64,000 bases of DNA from Pisolithus tinctorius. Its lineage: Eukaryota; Basidiomycota; Agaricomycetes; Boletales; Pisolithaceae. Of the stretch, positions 11,807 to 21,843 are shown piece after piece. The position numbers were made by a program, and so were the translations under genes. The notes beneath the pieces are model-generated. The model was given only the letters and a program-made list of their open reading frames with translations, was not told the DNA's origin and made no database searches. The stretch is from NCBI GenBank assembly GCA_024663395.1, contig JANFAH010000012.1, forward strand, positions 496,001 through 560,000. Reading direction: 5' to 3'. Every line of letters begins with the position of its first letter. The first letter of the stretch is position 1.

Positions 11807-12955
11807 ATGTGCACTCTAAGTGAAGTTGGGAAGTCTTTGGAGCATTTGCCAGTGCTTAGTGATACATCATTTCATGATCTCCTCAGGTTTATGAAGTTCT
11901 CTTGCATGGTAAAACCTGCAATTGAACATCATACAGTGGATATACACCATCCACCTGGGAATCTTCCTGGATCAGTTGAGAGGCTGTTGGTTGGTTTGCT
12001 TGGTACAGGAATTGATGTCATTCAAAGCTACTGGGTCCTGCTGTCCCATGTAGTTTGGCAAGCAGAGGTTGTTGTACCTAGTGCCAATGATATCCAACAA
12101 TTCAATAGATATGGTGAGGCTGAAAAGATAGGCAAGTCTAACATCATGATTTTGTGGTGGCTGCTGAATGATTTATCCAGCATATGGTGATATTTATCCA
12201 CCAACATATGTCTGTCTTTCTTCAGATTGCCCCAACTATCAGATGGGTGTGTGAACAGACCCAATCACATATCAAGCAACACAATTCACCCTTCAGTATG
12301 GTGTATTGCTCATTTATACCACATCAATGTATTGCCACAGTGAGTATATTTTCTCTCTTGATTATGAGTACCTAATATTCCTAAAGAGTGCTTTCGAAGA
12401 TATCATCACAACTTCAGTGTTCACAAAAGCACCAATACACGAACTTACTATTATGGAGTTCCAAGTACTATTCAAGTGGCCACCCATTTCTTTATTGATA
12501 CTCCATTGTTGGAGTTGTTTGCAAATGCAAAAGTATTTGGCTGGCAAGTTATGCATTGTTTTACCCAAAAAAATTAACATAATATATATATGAAGGTTAT
12601 CCAGCATGAATTGTGCATGCATTTACAACATTGCCTTGGCACATTCCAATGCCTACATTCTCAATAACAGGCATGCATTTGCCATGGCCCTAGAAGCAGA
12701 GCACATGGGCAAATCTTGGCCTTGTTCTTTGCAGATGTGAGATGAAGATGTCCTCAATGGTTTTTTCATCTACTCTCTCCTTCTTGAAAAGCAAAGTCAA
12801 CTTATCCTTGTACATGACAGCCAGCATCATGCAAGAGTTGATGCAGCTCTGATTGCATGAAACAAGGAAATGGAAGGTATTGGCCAAGAGGCATATCCTC
12901 ATGCATGTGACAAGTGCTTTGTTGTACTTGATAATGAACATGGGCAGAAAGGTGT
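11807..12955 (+). pseudogene. KDZ-associated CxC5/CxC6 protein remnant
   Basis: The first part (11807-12190) has the CxC5-type helical segment FHDLLRFMKFSCMVKPAIEH and a conserved HVVWQAEVVVPSANDIQQFN. Then, in shifted frames, come DIYPPTYVCLSSDCPNYQ (12187 on), TTSMYCHS, and YHHNFSVHKSTNTRTYYYGV followed by VATHFFIDTPLLELFANAKV (about 12400-12540), the usual CxC6 region. The tail (about 12650-12955) keeps FIYSLLLEKQSQLILVHDSQ and HACDKCFVVLDNE. These modules precede or accompany the fungal KDZ transposase core. Here the KDZ core is missing and several stops and frameshifts are present. The KDZ core at 45485-49140 belongs to a different (CxC2) type. Confidence 0.75.
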
Positions 12956-13020
12956 GTGATTGTTGTCAAATGTTTGATTTTATTAATGTCATTTAATTTA
13001 GTCAAAATTTGATGAAAATG

Positions 13021-13093
13021 CGACCAGAGATGGGATTGAACCAGCAACCTCCTAGGTGTTAACCAGGTGCTCTAACCACTGAGCTATATGGTC
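13021..13093 (-). tRNA. tRNA-like sequence, Val(AAC)-type anticodon, in right LTR
   Basis: On the minus strand it folds as a tRNA: acceptor GACCATA with TCTGGTC (one mismatch), D arm GCTC/GAGC, anticodon stem CCTGG/CTAGG around loop TTAACAC (anticodon AAC) and T loop TTCAATC. The T stem GCTGG/CCATC has one mismatch. The A and B boxes are intact enough to imagine Pol III transcription. Being inside a terminal repeat, it is probably not a decoding gene. Confidence 0.6.
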
Positions 13094-13413
13094 TGGGGTA
13101 CCAGTGTCAGTAGTTTGGGGGGTTAGACCACTACTGTGGGAACAAATCTCCACGAAGAGTAATGCACAGAATGCACCATCTCCAAGACGGTCCCTCAATC
13201 TGGGCATTCTCAGAGTGCAACGTGTGTTGACACACCCTAGGGTCATGCAAATGGGCTTATACCTTGTTGCCTTGTGTCATGTGATGGATCAGGGTTTAAT
13301 GCTGTGTTGCCCGGAGGTCTTACTAACAGCTACCTTGTGTCCATGTGGATCACATGATCAGGTCTTACTAAGGATGCCACATGACCCCTGTGCAGAGGAT
13401 GCACAGGTTCAGG

Positions 13414-13427
13414 CAGGGCTCATAACC
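13414..13427 (-). promoter_or_regulatory. primer-binding site complementary to initiator tRNA-Met anticodon arm
   Basis: GGTTATGAGCCCTG directly follows the CA end of the repeat. Its complement CAGGGCTCATAACC is the anticodon stem-loop of eukaryotic initiator tRNA-Met. The same 14 bases follow the copia LTR at 32813-32826. Priming by a 5' half of initiator tRNA is established for Drosophila copia. Confidence 0.6.
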
Positions 13428-13438
13428 TGGTGAAAATG

Positions 13439-13511
13439 CAACCAGAGCTGGGATTGAACCAGCGACCTCCTAGGTGTTAACCAGGTGCTCTAACCACTGA
13501 GCTGAGCTGAG
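13439..13511 (-). tRNA. tRNA-like sequence, Val(AAC)-type, 5' end damaged
   Basis: It has the same D arm, anticodon arm (loop TTAACAC) and T arm as the copy at 13021-13093. Here the T stem is perfect (GCTGG/CCAGC). The acceptor 5' strand is replaced by a short GAGCT-repeat, so the cloverleaf cannot close. This marks the truncation of the left LTR. Confidence 0.5.
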
Positions 13512-13939
13512 CTGACTGCTGAGTGACTTCTGGATTGCTTCTTGATTGCTTGGGGTTGTAGCTAAGTACATGGGGGTTTATATACTGTGGAGGGAGCACA
13601 GCTTATGACAAACAAGGCACAAACACTTGGTAAGTGATGAGTAAGGACTGAGTAATCATGATGAGTAAGTGAGAAATGAAAAGTAAGCAAGCAAAGAGGA
13701 TTGGCAAAGTATTGGCAATGAACAAGTTAAGGACAGTCAAAAGATCACAGAATGAGTCAAATAGAGTCAGAAACTGAGTAAGCGCACTGATATCACATTA
13801 GGGGGTGGTGATACAAGTCAGATCTTGGTGGAGACATCTCTAGATCCAAAGATGGCATGACAGATGGATGGTGTTTCCAGATAAGGAAGTATTAATTCCA
13901 GAATTGAAGGGCATGAGTCAGGCATCAAAGGGGCTAGGG
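13512..13939 (-). repeat. 3' fragment of the 1.8 kb TG...CA element
   Basis: This matches 54060-54334 plus 57697-57840 almost base for base (GTAGCTAAGTACATGGGGG, CACATTAGGGGGTGGTGAT). Unlike that copy it has no Harbinger insertion, so it shows the empty site. It lacks the ORF half of the element. Confidence 0.75.
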
Positions 13940-14199
13940 TCACAGATATATCTATATGAAATAATCTCAGTCACATGCAAGTAGTGACAATGTCTGTTTG
14001 ATTTACCTATATGAAATAATCTAGGTATGAGAATGAGTATAGTAAAGGAATGGAAAACATTTGTGCTCACCTCAGTTGTGCATGAGTAGCAACAACATCT
14101 GAGGTGACAAAGGTACAGTATGAAGCTATATATCTCTAAGTGTAACAATACTGAGACACCTGGAGTTTTACATGACAAGGGCAGTCTCATTGTGAGATG
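13940..14199 (-). repeat. solo copy of the copia-type LTR
   Basis: About 260 bp nearly identical to 32827-33099, which adjoins the copia primer-binding site. It shares GATATATCTATATGAAATAA at one end and GGGCAGTCTCATTGTGAGA at the other. No TSD is recognisable. Confidence 0.6.
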
Positions 14200-14203
14200 T
14201 GCT

Positions 14204-14715
14204 TGTCATAGTCGTGCCTCAACCCCAGCCAGACTTGGCCTTGCACTCACTCAGTCCAGCCTCAGCCTCACCAAATCCTTGTCCTCAGATGTCCTAGCGC
14301 AGTGAGCACTGCTTTGCAGTGCACGTCACTTCGGTTAAGTCCCGTCCCCGGTCCTGTCCCTGGTCCACCTGTCCTGGTCTCCATTACCTTAGTCATATGT
14401 TAGTAATCCTTGCCTTACCAATCATCTTAGCAATCCTTGTGAGACTGGCATTACCAGTCTCCATACTATAGTTACTTCTAGTATATAAGCTCATAGATAC
14501 TTGGCCTGTACCTCTCAGTCTGAAATCAACTAAGTTAACTCTGATAACCTTGTCTCGGCCTTGGACTCAGACTGAGACCCATGCAAGGGAATAGCGCTGT
14601 ATCTTCAGTTGCTAAGTCCAATCAGTCCAACCATCTGTATCCTCAACTCCTCTCCTGATTCTGACCCCTCAGCCTCACACCTGCTTTGGTCTCTGGTCTG
14701 GTCTCAACCCAGACA
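14204..14715 (+). repeat. 5' LTR of chromovirus copy 1
   Basis: It runs from TGTCATAGTC to CCCAGACA (512 bp), bounded by comparison with the 3' LTR start (23243) and both LTRs of copy 2. A TATA-like TATATAAG lies near 14480. No classical tRNA primer site follows (TCCCATACTTGAC), which would fit self-priming of Tf1-type chromoviruses but is unproven. Confidence 0.85.
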
Positions 14716-15998
14716 TCCCATACTTGACAGTATTTCAGACTCTCCACTTGTGTGGGTCTAATACATCATGGCAACCAAGACTCGCTTCCAACCTCCCTCT
14801 GGCCGCTCTGCCACCAATCCCAACTCTGCCTCAGCCAGTGGGGCTCGCCATGAATCGGCACTAGCTGCTTTGGGCACCACTAGGCGCTCTCCAGATCCCA
14901 TTAGTCCCTTCAGGGGCTTTTCAGCCCGCACTTCTAATACCCCCACCCCATGTCGTCCCACTGCTCCCATCCCTGAGGGTGACCCTGGTGATGATGGGCC
15001 AGGTGACGATGATGATAACAACCCAGATGGTGATGACCCTGGTAATAATGGTCCTGGTGATGAGGATCCAGAAGATAATGATCTGGAGGATGATCCAGAC
15101 TTCCCAGATCTGGACACCGAGCCTGCCATTACAGTCTTGGATAACCTCGCATTGGCCATCAAGTTATTGGCTCGCAATGCCTGCACCACCCCTGAGTCCT
15201 CAAGTAGGACCAAGTTACATGAGCCCAACACCTTCGATGGCACCGATCCCAAGAAGCTTCACGCATTCTTCATCCAGTGCAAACTCAATTTCCAAGACCA
15301 TCCCCAGGCTTTCAAGACCAACCATGCCAAAGTCATCTTTGCCCAGTCCTACCTCAAGGGCATGGCTCTTGAATGGTTCGAGCCAGACTTGCTTGGACTC
15401 GATGACCCCAATGACTGGCCTCTCTGGATGGACTCCTGGCGGGAGTTCGTATTGGAGTTACAAACCACCTTTGGCCCTCATGATCCAGTTGCTGACACCA
15501 AGAGTCAACTCGACCATTTACATATGAAGGAAAGTCAGCGCATTAACAAGTACATAGTAGACTTTAACCAGCTTGCTTCGCAAGTCTGAGGCTATGGAGA
15601 CGGTGCGCTGCCCCACCACTTCTACTCCGGACTCCCAGACCAGATTAAGGACAAAGTTTGTCGAGTTGGCAAACCCCAGACACTTCATGAGCTCCGCCAC
15701 CTTGCCCAGGAGATAGATGCGTTGTCACACACCAAAGGTGTTTGGTGAGGTGGACATGGATGTAGCTGATGAATGGAGATGAGGACCATAGCCCTCATGC
15801 GAAGAAGGATGGCCAGAAATGTCGGCAGTCATCCCTCACACAAGAACGGGTTGTCAATGCCAAGGAAAAAGGAGGAAGCGAGTTAAGCGCCAACAAAGTT
15901 CTTAAGTGCCCGTGTACGGCATTCCAGTTTTCGACGTATCTCCACCAGTTCTGCAGATACCGAAACCATTCCCACACTCGCTTGTAGTGCTCAGCCAC

Positions 15999-16574
15999 AT
16001 GATCCTACCTTCCAAAATTGGAAAGGATTTGTGCACTCCACACATTTCTACAGCACTCCCTCCAAAAGATGCTCATTTCGCTAATTCTTCTGATATGGCC
16101 GCCTCCACATCAATCATTTCACTTGTCCCCTTTGCTAGGGACCATGGCTACGTATATCTACCAGGGGTTCCTACTAGCTTCTGTCCTGAAGCATCCTGGT
16201 ACATCCCACCCTCGTCTGCCCCCTCTCAGCCCATCCAGCTTGGACAGCGTGTTCTTTTTGTCAGTATGACCTCTAGGAGGACATTCTTTGGTCGCCTCAG
16301 GTCTGTCATTCGCTTGGAAAGGTCTTATGTGGTCGTTTCAGTCTCTCCAGTCCAAGAAGCATATGGATCCTTCCTCCCTGCTCCCTGCAACGTCTTCATA
16401 CCAGTCTCGTCCATCATTCTTCCAAAATTGCGACAGCTACAGTATAATCTACTGTTCTCCACTCTCCCTGATCACATCCATGACAAGTATGATGCACATC
16501 TTGCCTCCTTATTGCAAGATACAGCAGAAGATGCTCCCCCTTCATCCTCTCTTCCAACAGAGCCTCATTCATGA
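15999..16574 (+). CDS. conserved unknown ORF of the TG...CA element
   Basis: 191 codons starting MILPSKIGKD; the frame is open from 15906 but the first ATG is here. The middle part (FARDHGYVYLPGVPTSFCPE, then LGQRVLFVSMTSRRTFFGRL and RSYVVVSVSPVQEAYGSFLP) is the best conserved. The end is acidic-Pro/Ser-rich (LLQDTAEDAPPSSS...EPHS-stop). The copy at 24333-24902 has the same length, the same stop and mainly conservative substitutions. I do not recognise a domain. It could be a gag-like or DNA-binding protein. Confidence 0.55.
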   Translation: MILPSKIGKDLCTPHISTALPPKDAHFANSSDMAASTSIISLVPFARDHGYVYLPGVPTSFCPEASWYIPPSSAPSQPIQLGQRVLFVSMTSRRTFFGRLRSVIRLERSYVVVSVSPVQEAYGSFLPAPCNVFIPVSSIILPKLRQLQYNLLFSTLPDHIHDKYDAHLASLLQDTAEDAPPSSSLPTEPHS

Positions 16575-17022
16575 AGTTTTTATTTGCTTCACTGAGAGGA
16601 CAGTAAGGGGGGGAAAGTTGTGATCCCTTATGCTCCTGTCACCCCACAGACCCCCAAAGCTTGACCCCTGTTGACATCTGACTCACCCTGTCCACTTTTG
16701 GATGTACTATATTGGCATCAGATCAGCACTGCCTCTCTGTCATCCCACTTTGGCCCAGAAATGATCTCTTCGAGATGTGACATGCACAGCTTCCCCCTAA
16801 TGCAATTCCAGTGCGCTTTCCCAGTTTCTGACATTACTTGACTCATACCTTGACATTCTGACTGTCTTTGACTCACCTATTGCCAATACTTACCAATCTT
16901 TTGCCCTTGCTTACTGATTCTTCGCTTTTTGGCTTACTTATCCTTACCAATGCTCACCAATGCTTTCTAAGACAATTACCCACCGCTTACATTCCTTACT
17001 CATCAGTTACCAATCACTTACC

Positions 17023-17198
17023 TGTTGCAAGTGTAATACTCCAGCACTCAGCAACGCTAGTCCCTACTAGCACTTGGTGGTTATACCACACCAAGTAAGC
17101 CAAGATACCTTGACCAAATAGCTCAGTGGTTAGAGCACCCGGTCGAAACCTGGGAGGTCCAGGGTTCAATCCCCTGTCTGGTCGCATTTATTGCAACA
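17023..17198 (+). mobile_element. 176 bp tRNA-bearing solo-LTR-like element
   Basis: The ends TGTTGCAA...TTGCAACA are perfect 8-bp inverted repeats, flanked by TTACC on both sides (17018-17022 and 17199-17203). The copy at 23374-25186 shows the uninterrupted target (CACTTACCAAGTG). The second half is a tRNA-like gene. TG...CA ends and a 5-bp TSD fit a solo LTR of a miniature retrotransposon, similar in plan to 13010-13511. Confidence 0.75.
17112..17184 (+). tRNA. tRNA-like gene, Phe(GAA)-type anticodon
   Basis: The cloverleaf closes well: acceptor GACCAAA/TCTGGTC (one mismatch), D stem GCTC/GAGC, anticodon stem CCCGG/CTGGG, loop TCGAAAC (anticodon GAA, but C instead of the invariant U at position 33), and a perfect T arm CAGGG-TTCAATC-CCCTG. 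It lies inside a 176 bp mobile element. C33 argues against normal decoding. Confidence 0.65.
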
Positions 17199-18120
17199 TT
17201 ACCAAGTGTTTGCACCTTGTTTTCCATAGGCAATGCCCCTGTACTGTATATAAATCACTGTACTTAGGTAGCAAAAAAAAAAGAGACATCAGAGAGCCCC
17301 TCTTGCTCGCATTTTATTATCATTCAGTAAATCACTCAGCAGCTTCGATAGTTGAGACTTTATTAAGGGTCTAACTATCGTCTACTTCACTTATTCTCAT
17401 CTATCATTGATCTACTTCGCCCCAAGTCCTCCCTGAGCTCAGTGAAGCTCAGGACATCGAATTAAGTCATCATCCACCCTTCTGTAGGCTGACAGCAGTC
17501 TACTCCATCGCTTCCTCTCGCATTCCTGCTCCTTCTTCATCAGGAGCACCCCCAACCCTCAGCACTCATCTTTGAGTGTTGTAGTTCGCAAAAAAACCCT
17601 CCCAAGGAACAGGTTCCACCATCTAGGTACTGCATAGGCACACCACCACTCACTTTCATTGTCTTTTGTGTTGGTTTTGGTTGGTTTCCACCACTAAACC
17701 TCACTTTGACTCACAGCGTGCTATTGGGAGCGCAAGGAAGAAGTCCAGCAGGCAAGTAAGCACCAAGGCTCGTCCAACTCTAGTAACAACAAGTCCAGCG
17801 GCTCTGGCAGTAACAATCAAGCCAAGACTGGCCAAGATAAATCCAAGACCGGCAGCAACAATAATACCTCTGGTTCTTCCCCTAAGACAGGCAATGGTAA
17901 TAACAGTAATCCATCCAAGCCTGAGCCTAGCAAACTCGGCAAAGATGGAAAGCTTACCCCCGAGGAATGCAAGCATCACTTAGACAGAAACCTCTGCATG
18001 TTCTGCGGAGGGTCCAGTCACTTCACTGACAAATGCCCCAAGAAGACTGGAAAGGCCAAGGCTCATGCTGCAGCTACCACCAAGGCCACACTGGCCTCGG
18101 ACTCGGGTACTACCCCCAAG

Positions 18121-18170
18121 ACAAAAAAATAGGTTGCAGCTCCCAGGACTCCACACAATCTGGGAGCTGC
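18121..18170 (+). promoter_or_regulatory. programmed -1 frameshift signal between gag and pol
   Basis: In the gag frame the end reads ACA AAA AAA TAG. The slippery heptamer A AAA AAA (18123-18129) sits directly before the TAG (18130-18132). Three bases later an 11-bp perfect stem follows (GCAGCTCCCAG 18136-18146 with CTGGGAGCTGC 18160-18170, 13-nt loop). Slipping back one base enters the pol frame (ATA GGT ...). Copy 2 has the same arrangement. Confidence 0.75.
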
Positions 18171-21100
18171 GTTGACTCCAGTTGTGCAAACTTGAGGCTC
18201 GTCTCAATGCGTCTGCTCTTTCCAGTCCGAATTCTTTAACCCCATACATCACTATAGAAAACCATGATTTACCTCAGCTTTGTACTTTAGTGGACTCCAG
18301 TTCCACCCATTGTTTTATAGATAATCAATTTGTTAATCAACGCTCATTTACCCCGTACTTGGTCTCACCAATCTGACTCCGGCTCTTCAATGGAATGTCC
18401 ACCTTCACTATAACCCAGGCAGTAGATGTCAATATCCGCTTCGTGTCCAGCGATGTCACCCCAGTAACCCTGTTTTTAGCCCCATTGAATTCTGAGTGTA
18501 AGATAGTTCTCAGACATGACTGGCTCACCCACTACAATCCATTGATTGATTGGGTATTGGGCAGTCTAACATTCCGGACTCCTGCACAAGGAATGCCAAC
18601 CCCATTGACACCCCCTGTAAGCCCAGTTTCCACCAGCCTTCCTGACCCTGGTCCTTGTGACCAACCCGGCCTTGTGCCATCTGTACCAGTCTCCAACTCC
18701 CTGGCTCGCACCCCTCTGAAGGCCCCTCTTGTTTCCCTGATCAATGCAGCCACCTTTGTGTGTGCCTGCAAACTAGAAGGGTCTGTCCAATTCCAACTTC
18801 AGCTCTGCCCCTCAGACTCAGCTCAAGCCCAGTCGGCCTTGGCTTCACCTCCTCTGGCCTTACCCAATGTCCCGGAAGAGTACCATGACTTTGCTGATGT
18901 ATTCAGCAAGGCCAAGGCCTTGGCACTCCTGCCACACTGGGAGTATGACCTTAAGATAGAGCTCGAAGAAGGAACAACCCCACCATTAGGCACCATCTAC
19001 TCACTGTCCCTGGTTGAGCTGCAAGCTCTCTGGACTTTCATCGATGAGAACCTCACCACCGGCTTTATTCATCCGACTTCATCCCCTTATGCTGCACTGG
19101 TCCTCTTTGTCAAAAAGAAGGACAGCTCCCTCCAGCTTTGTGTAGACTTCTGTGGCCTGAACAAGATCACTAAGAAAGACCAATACCCACTACCACTCAT
19201 CTCTGACCTCTTGGACTCACCCAGCCGAGCCAAGATCTATACCAAGATTGATCTGCAGCATGCCTACCATCTTGTCCAGATTGCCCTGGGTGATGAATGG
19301 AAGACTGCATTCCGGACTCAGTATGGATCTTACGAGTAGTTAGTAATGCCCTTCGGCCTCACCAATGCCCTGGCTGCCTTCCAACGCTTCGTGAATACCA
19401 TCTTTGCAGATATGTTGGATGTCTGCATAGTCATCTACTTAGATGACATCTTAATCTACTCTGGAGATAAGGAGTCTCACAAGCAGCATGTCCAAGAAGT
19501 CCTCTGCCAGCTTTGGCTTCACAGCCTGTATGCGAAGCTGGAGAAATGCGAGTTCCACTCGGACTCAGTCGAATATCTCGGATTCCACCTTTCCCCTGCT
19601 GGCCTCACGATGTCGAAGGAAAAGGTCCAGACCATCTGCGACTGGCCTGAGCCTCGCAAGGTCAAAGACATACAATCCTTCCTCGGCTTCGCCAACTTTT
19701 ACTGCTGGTTTATCTTTAATTACTCGGACATTGTCATACTGCTGACTTGGCTTACCTGCAAGGGGGCTCCTTGGAACTTCTCCGAGGAGTGCCGCCAGTC
19801 ATTTAACAACCTCAAGGCTGCCTTCACCACTGCACCAGTCTTAACTCATTTCATCCCCAGGGTCCCCATCACCATCGAGACTGATGCATTGGACTACGCC
19901 ATCACTGGCATTCTGTCTATTACTTGCAGCAACGGCCAGATTCATCTGGTTGCATTCTACTCCTGGACTCTGACAGCCCCAGAGTTGAATTATGACACCC
20001 ATGATAAGGAGCTGCTTGCAATCTTTGAAGCATTCTGGACCTGGCGTCACTATCTTGAGGGCTCGGCCTCACCAGTTGACATTGTCACCAACCACAAGAA
20101 CCTTGAGTACTTTTCTACCTCTAAAGTACTCACCTGCTGCCAAGCTTGCTGGTCAGAGTTCCTGTCTCAGTTCAACATGATCATTAGATTCAGGCCCAGT
20201 AAGCTCGGGGCTAAGCCCAATGCCCTAACTAGACGATGGGATGTCTGCCCCAAAGAGGGGGATAGTGGCTATGCCCAAGTGAACCCGCAAAACCTGAGAC
20301 CGGTATTCACCCAGGAACAGCTAGTGGTCTCCCTCCATGCAACATACCTCGAGTACCCAGTCTTACAAGCAGTTGCCCTAATGGATGTCGAGAGGTTACA
20401 CAATGATATCCTGACTGCACTGCCTGACAACCCAGTCTCACAAATCCACCTGTCTGACATGTCTGATCCCCAGTGGTCAGTAGATGACACCAGATTCCTC
20501 CGGCTTGATGGAAGGATCTACATGCCAGACTCAAGTGATCTCCATCTTAGGGTCTTGCAGCTTAAGCATGACCATCCCCTGTCTGGCCATTTCGGCCAAA
20601 ACCGCACCCTAGAGCTCATTTGGTGTGAATATACCTGGCCCAGCCTCAGGACCTTCGTCAAAGACTATGTCCAGTCTTGCATGGCCTGCGCTCGGGCTAA
20701 GGTTCCCCACCATCAGCCTTACGGCCTCCTCAAGCAACTTCCAGTGCCGGAGAAACCATGGAATTCCATATCAATGGATTTCATCGAGCAACTCCTGGCC
20801 TCAACTGGCTTCACAGCCATCCTCATTGTAGTTGACCAGCTTTCCAAGCAGGCCATATTCATCCCCACCCATGACACCATAACAGCCCCAGAACTTGCCA
20901 AATTGTTCCTACTTCATGTCTTTTCTAAGCATGGAGTGCCAGCCCATGTAACCTCAGACTGAGGCTCGGAGTTCGTCTTGCACTTCTTCTGGTCACTTGG
21001 TAAGGCCTTGGACATGCACCTACACTTCACCTCAGGCTACCACCCTGAGGGTGATGGTCAGACCGAGAGAACCAACCAAACCCTTGAGCAATACCTCCGA

Positions 21101-21843
21101 GTGTACTGAAACTACCAGCAGGACAATTGGGCCGACCTACTACCTTTGGCCAAGTTCACTTATAACAATGCCCCTAGCGCTACTACCAGTGTTTCACCCT
21201 TCTTCGCTAACAAGGGCTACCATGCCAATATCTTGGTACACCCTGAGCACGATCTTACCTCCGCTCGGGCTCATGACTATGCAGTAGACCTAGACTCACT
21301 GCACCAGTTCCTATGTGAGGAGATGACCCTCGCACAACAGCGCTATCAAGGACTGGCTGATGCTAAATGCATGCTGGCTCCAGACTTCAAGGTCGGTGAC
21401 CAGGTATATGTCAAGGCCAAGTACTTCCAGTCTACCTGGCCTTCCAAGAAGCTCTCGGAGAAGAATCTTGGACCATACCCAGTCATAGCTCAGGCCGGTA
21501 CCCACTCGTTCACACTGCACCTACCAGACTCAATGCGCGCAGTACATCTGGTCTTCCATGTTTCCCAACTCGAGCCAGCCATCCCTAATACCATCCCAAA
21601 CCAGACTCAACCACCACCCCCACCAGTCAAAGTCGATGGTGACCTAGAATTCGAGGTAGCAGAAATCCTTGACTCTATGACCGGCATCGCCAGTGTTGGC
21701 TTCAGTACTTAGTCCGGTGGACCGGCTACAAGGGGACCAATGAAGAAACCACTTGGGTACTTGCTACAGAGCTTGACAATGCTTCTGAACTCGTCCAAGA
21801 GTTTCACTCCAGCTATCCTGGTAAACCCGGCCCATACCAATAA
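18130..21843 (+). pseudogene. pol: pol of chromovirus copy 1 (PR-RT-RNaseH-IN-chromodomain)
   Basis: Protease: LVDSSSTHCFIDNQF (normal DSGS is DSSS here). Reverse transcriptase: LPHWEYDLKIELEEGT through FVKKKDSSLQLCVDFCGLNK to the active site YLDDILIYSGD (about 19435). RNase H: ETDALDYAITGIL and LNYDTHDKELLAIFEA. Integrase: zinc finger HDHPLSGHFG...CMAC (about 20575-20690), SMDFIEQL, VTSD-stop-GSEF (TGA at 20960-20962) and YHPEGDGQTERTNQTLEQYL. Chromodomain: EFEVAEILDS then LQYLVRWTGYKGTNEETTWV, broken by a 4-base deletion relative to copy 2. Further stops lie at about 18373, 19340 and 21108. Normally pol copies the RNA and inserts the cDNA; the chromodomain directs it to heterochromatin. Confidence 0.88.

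Larger units (their letters stand above)
13010..13511 (-). mobile_element. miniature LTR element (TRIM-like) with tRNA-like LTRs, 5' truncated
   Basis: Read on the minus strand, a tRNA-like sequence is followed 11 bases later by a repeat end (CATTTTCACCA at 13428). Next comes GGTTATGAGCCCTG (13414-13427) and about 320 bases of non-coding body. A second copy of the tRNA-like sequence follows, with the same 11-base spacing to CATTTTCATCA (ending 13010). The two copies are 418 bases apart and nearly identical. This is the layout LTR-PBS-body-LTR of a terminal-repeat retrotransposon in miniature. The left LTR is cut at 13511 by the neighbouring repeat, so a TSD cannot be tested. Confidence 0.55.
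15723..17715 (+). mobile_element. TG...CA element with conserved ORF, copy 1
   Basis: The element starts TGTCACACACC and ends TTTGACTCACA. It is flanked by the 4-bp duplication GCGT (15719-15722 and 17716-17719), exactly where copy 2 of the chromovirus has uninterrupted gag. Without its own nested insertion it is about 1.81 kb. It carries an ORF (15999-16574), a TATA-like TGTATATAAATCAC near 17245 and a poly-A run at about 17272. TG...CA ends and a 4-bp TSD suggest an LTR-type origin, but no pol is present. Other copies: 23374-25186, 33295-34266, 53559-58802 and 13512-13939. Confidence 0.8.
14768..18132 (+). pseudogene. gag: gag of chromovirus copy 1, split by an insertion
   Basis: The start is MATKTRFQPP. 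A Ser/Pro-rich N-terminus is followed by an Asp/Asn/Gly-rich acidic tract (about residues 70-115). The retrotransposon gag core holds LHAFFIQCKLNFQDHPQAF and AQSYLKGMALEWFEPDL, up to residue 273. A TGA follows at 15587-15589 where copy 2 has a sense codon. The frame would continue to about 15722, where the element 15723-17715 is inserted. It resumes at 17716 with a Ser/Asn/Lys-rich stretch and the zinc knuckle CMFCGGSSHFTDKCP, and ends at TAG 18130-18132. Gag packages the RNA into particles. The order and the knuckle are clear. Confidence 0.85.

Noticed and set aside
13021..13093. Functional host tRNA-Val gene
   Set aside because: It lies inside a terminal repeat, has stem mismatches and a damaged twin; more likely a mobile-element component.
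14758..15252. 164-codon Ser/Gly-rich minus-strand frame
   Set aside because: It is the shadow of the acidic Asp/Asn tract of chromovirus gag on the opposite strand; the same kind of shadow occurs at 41369-41680.
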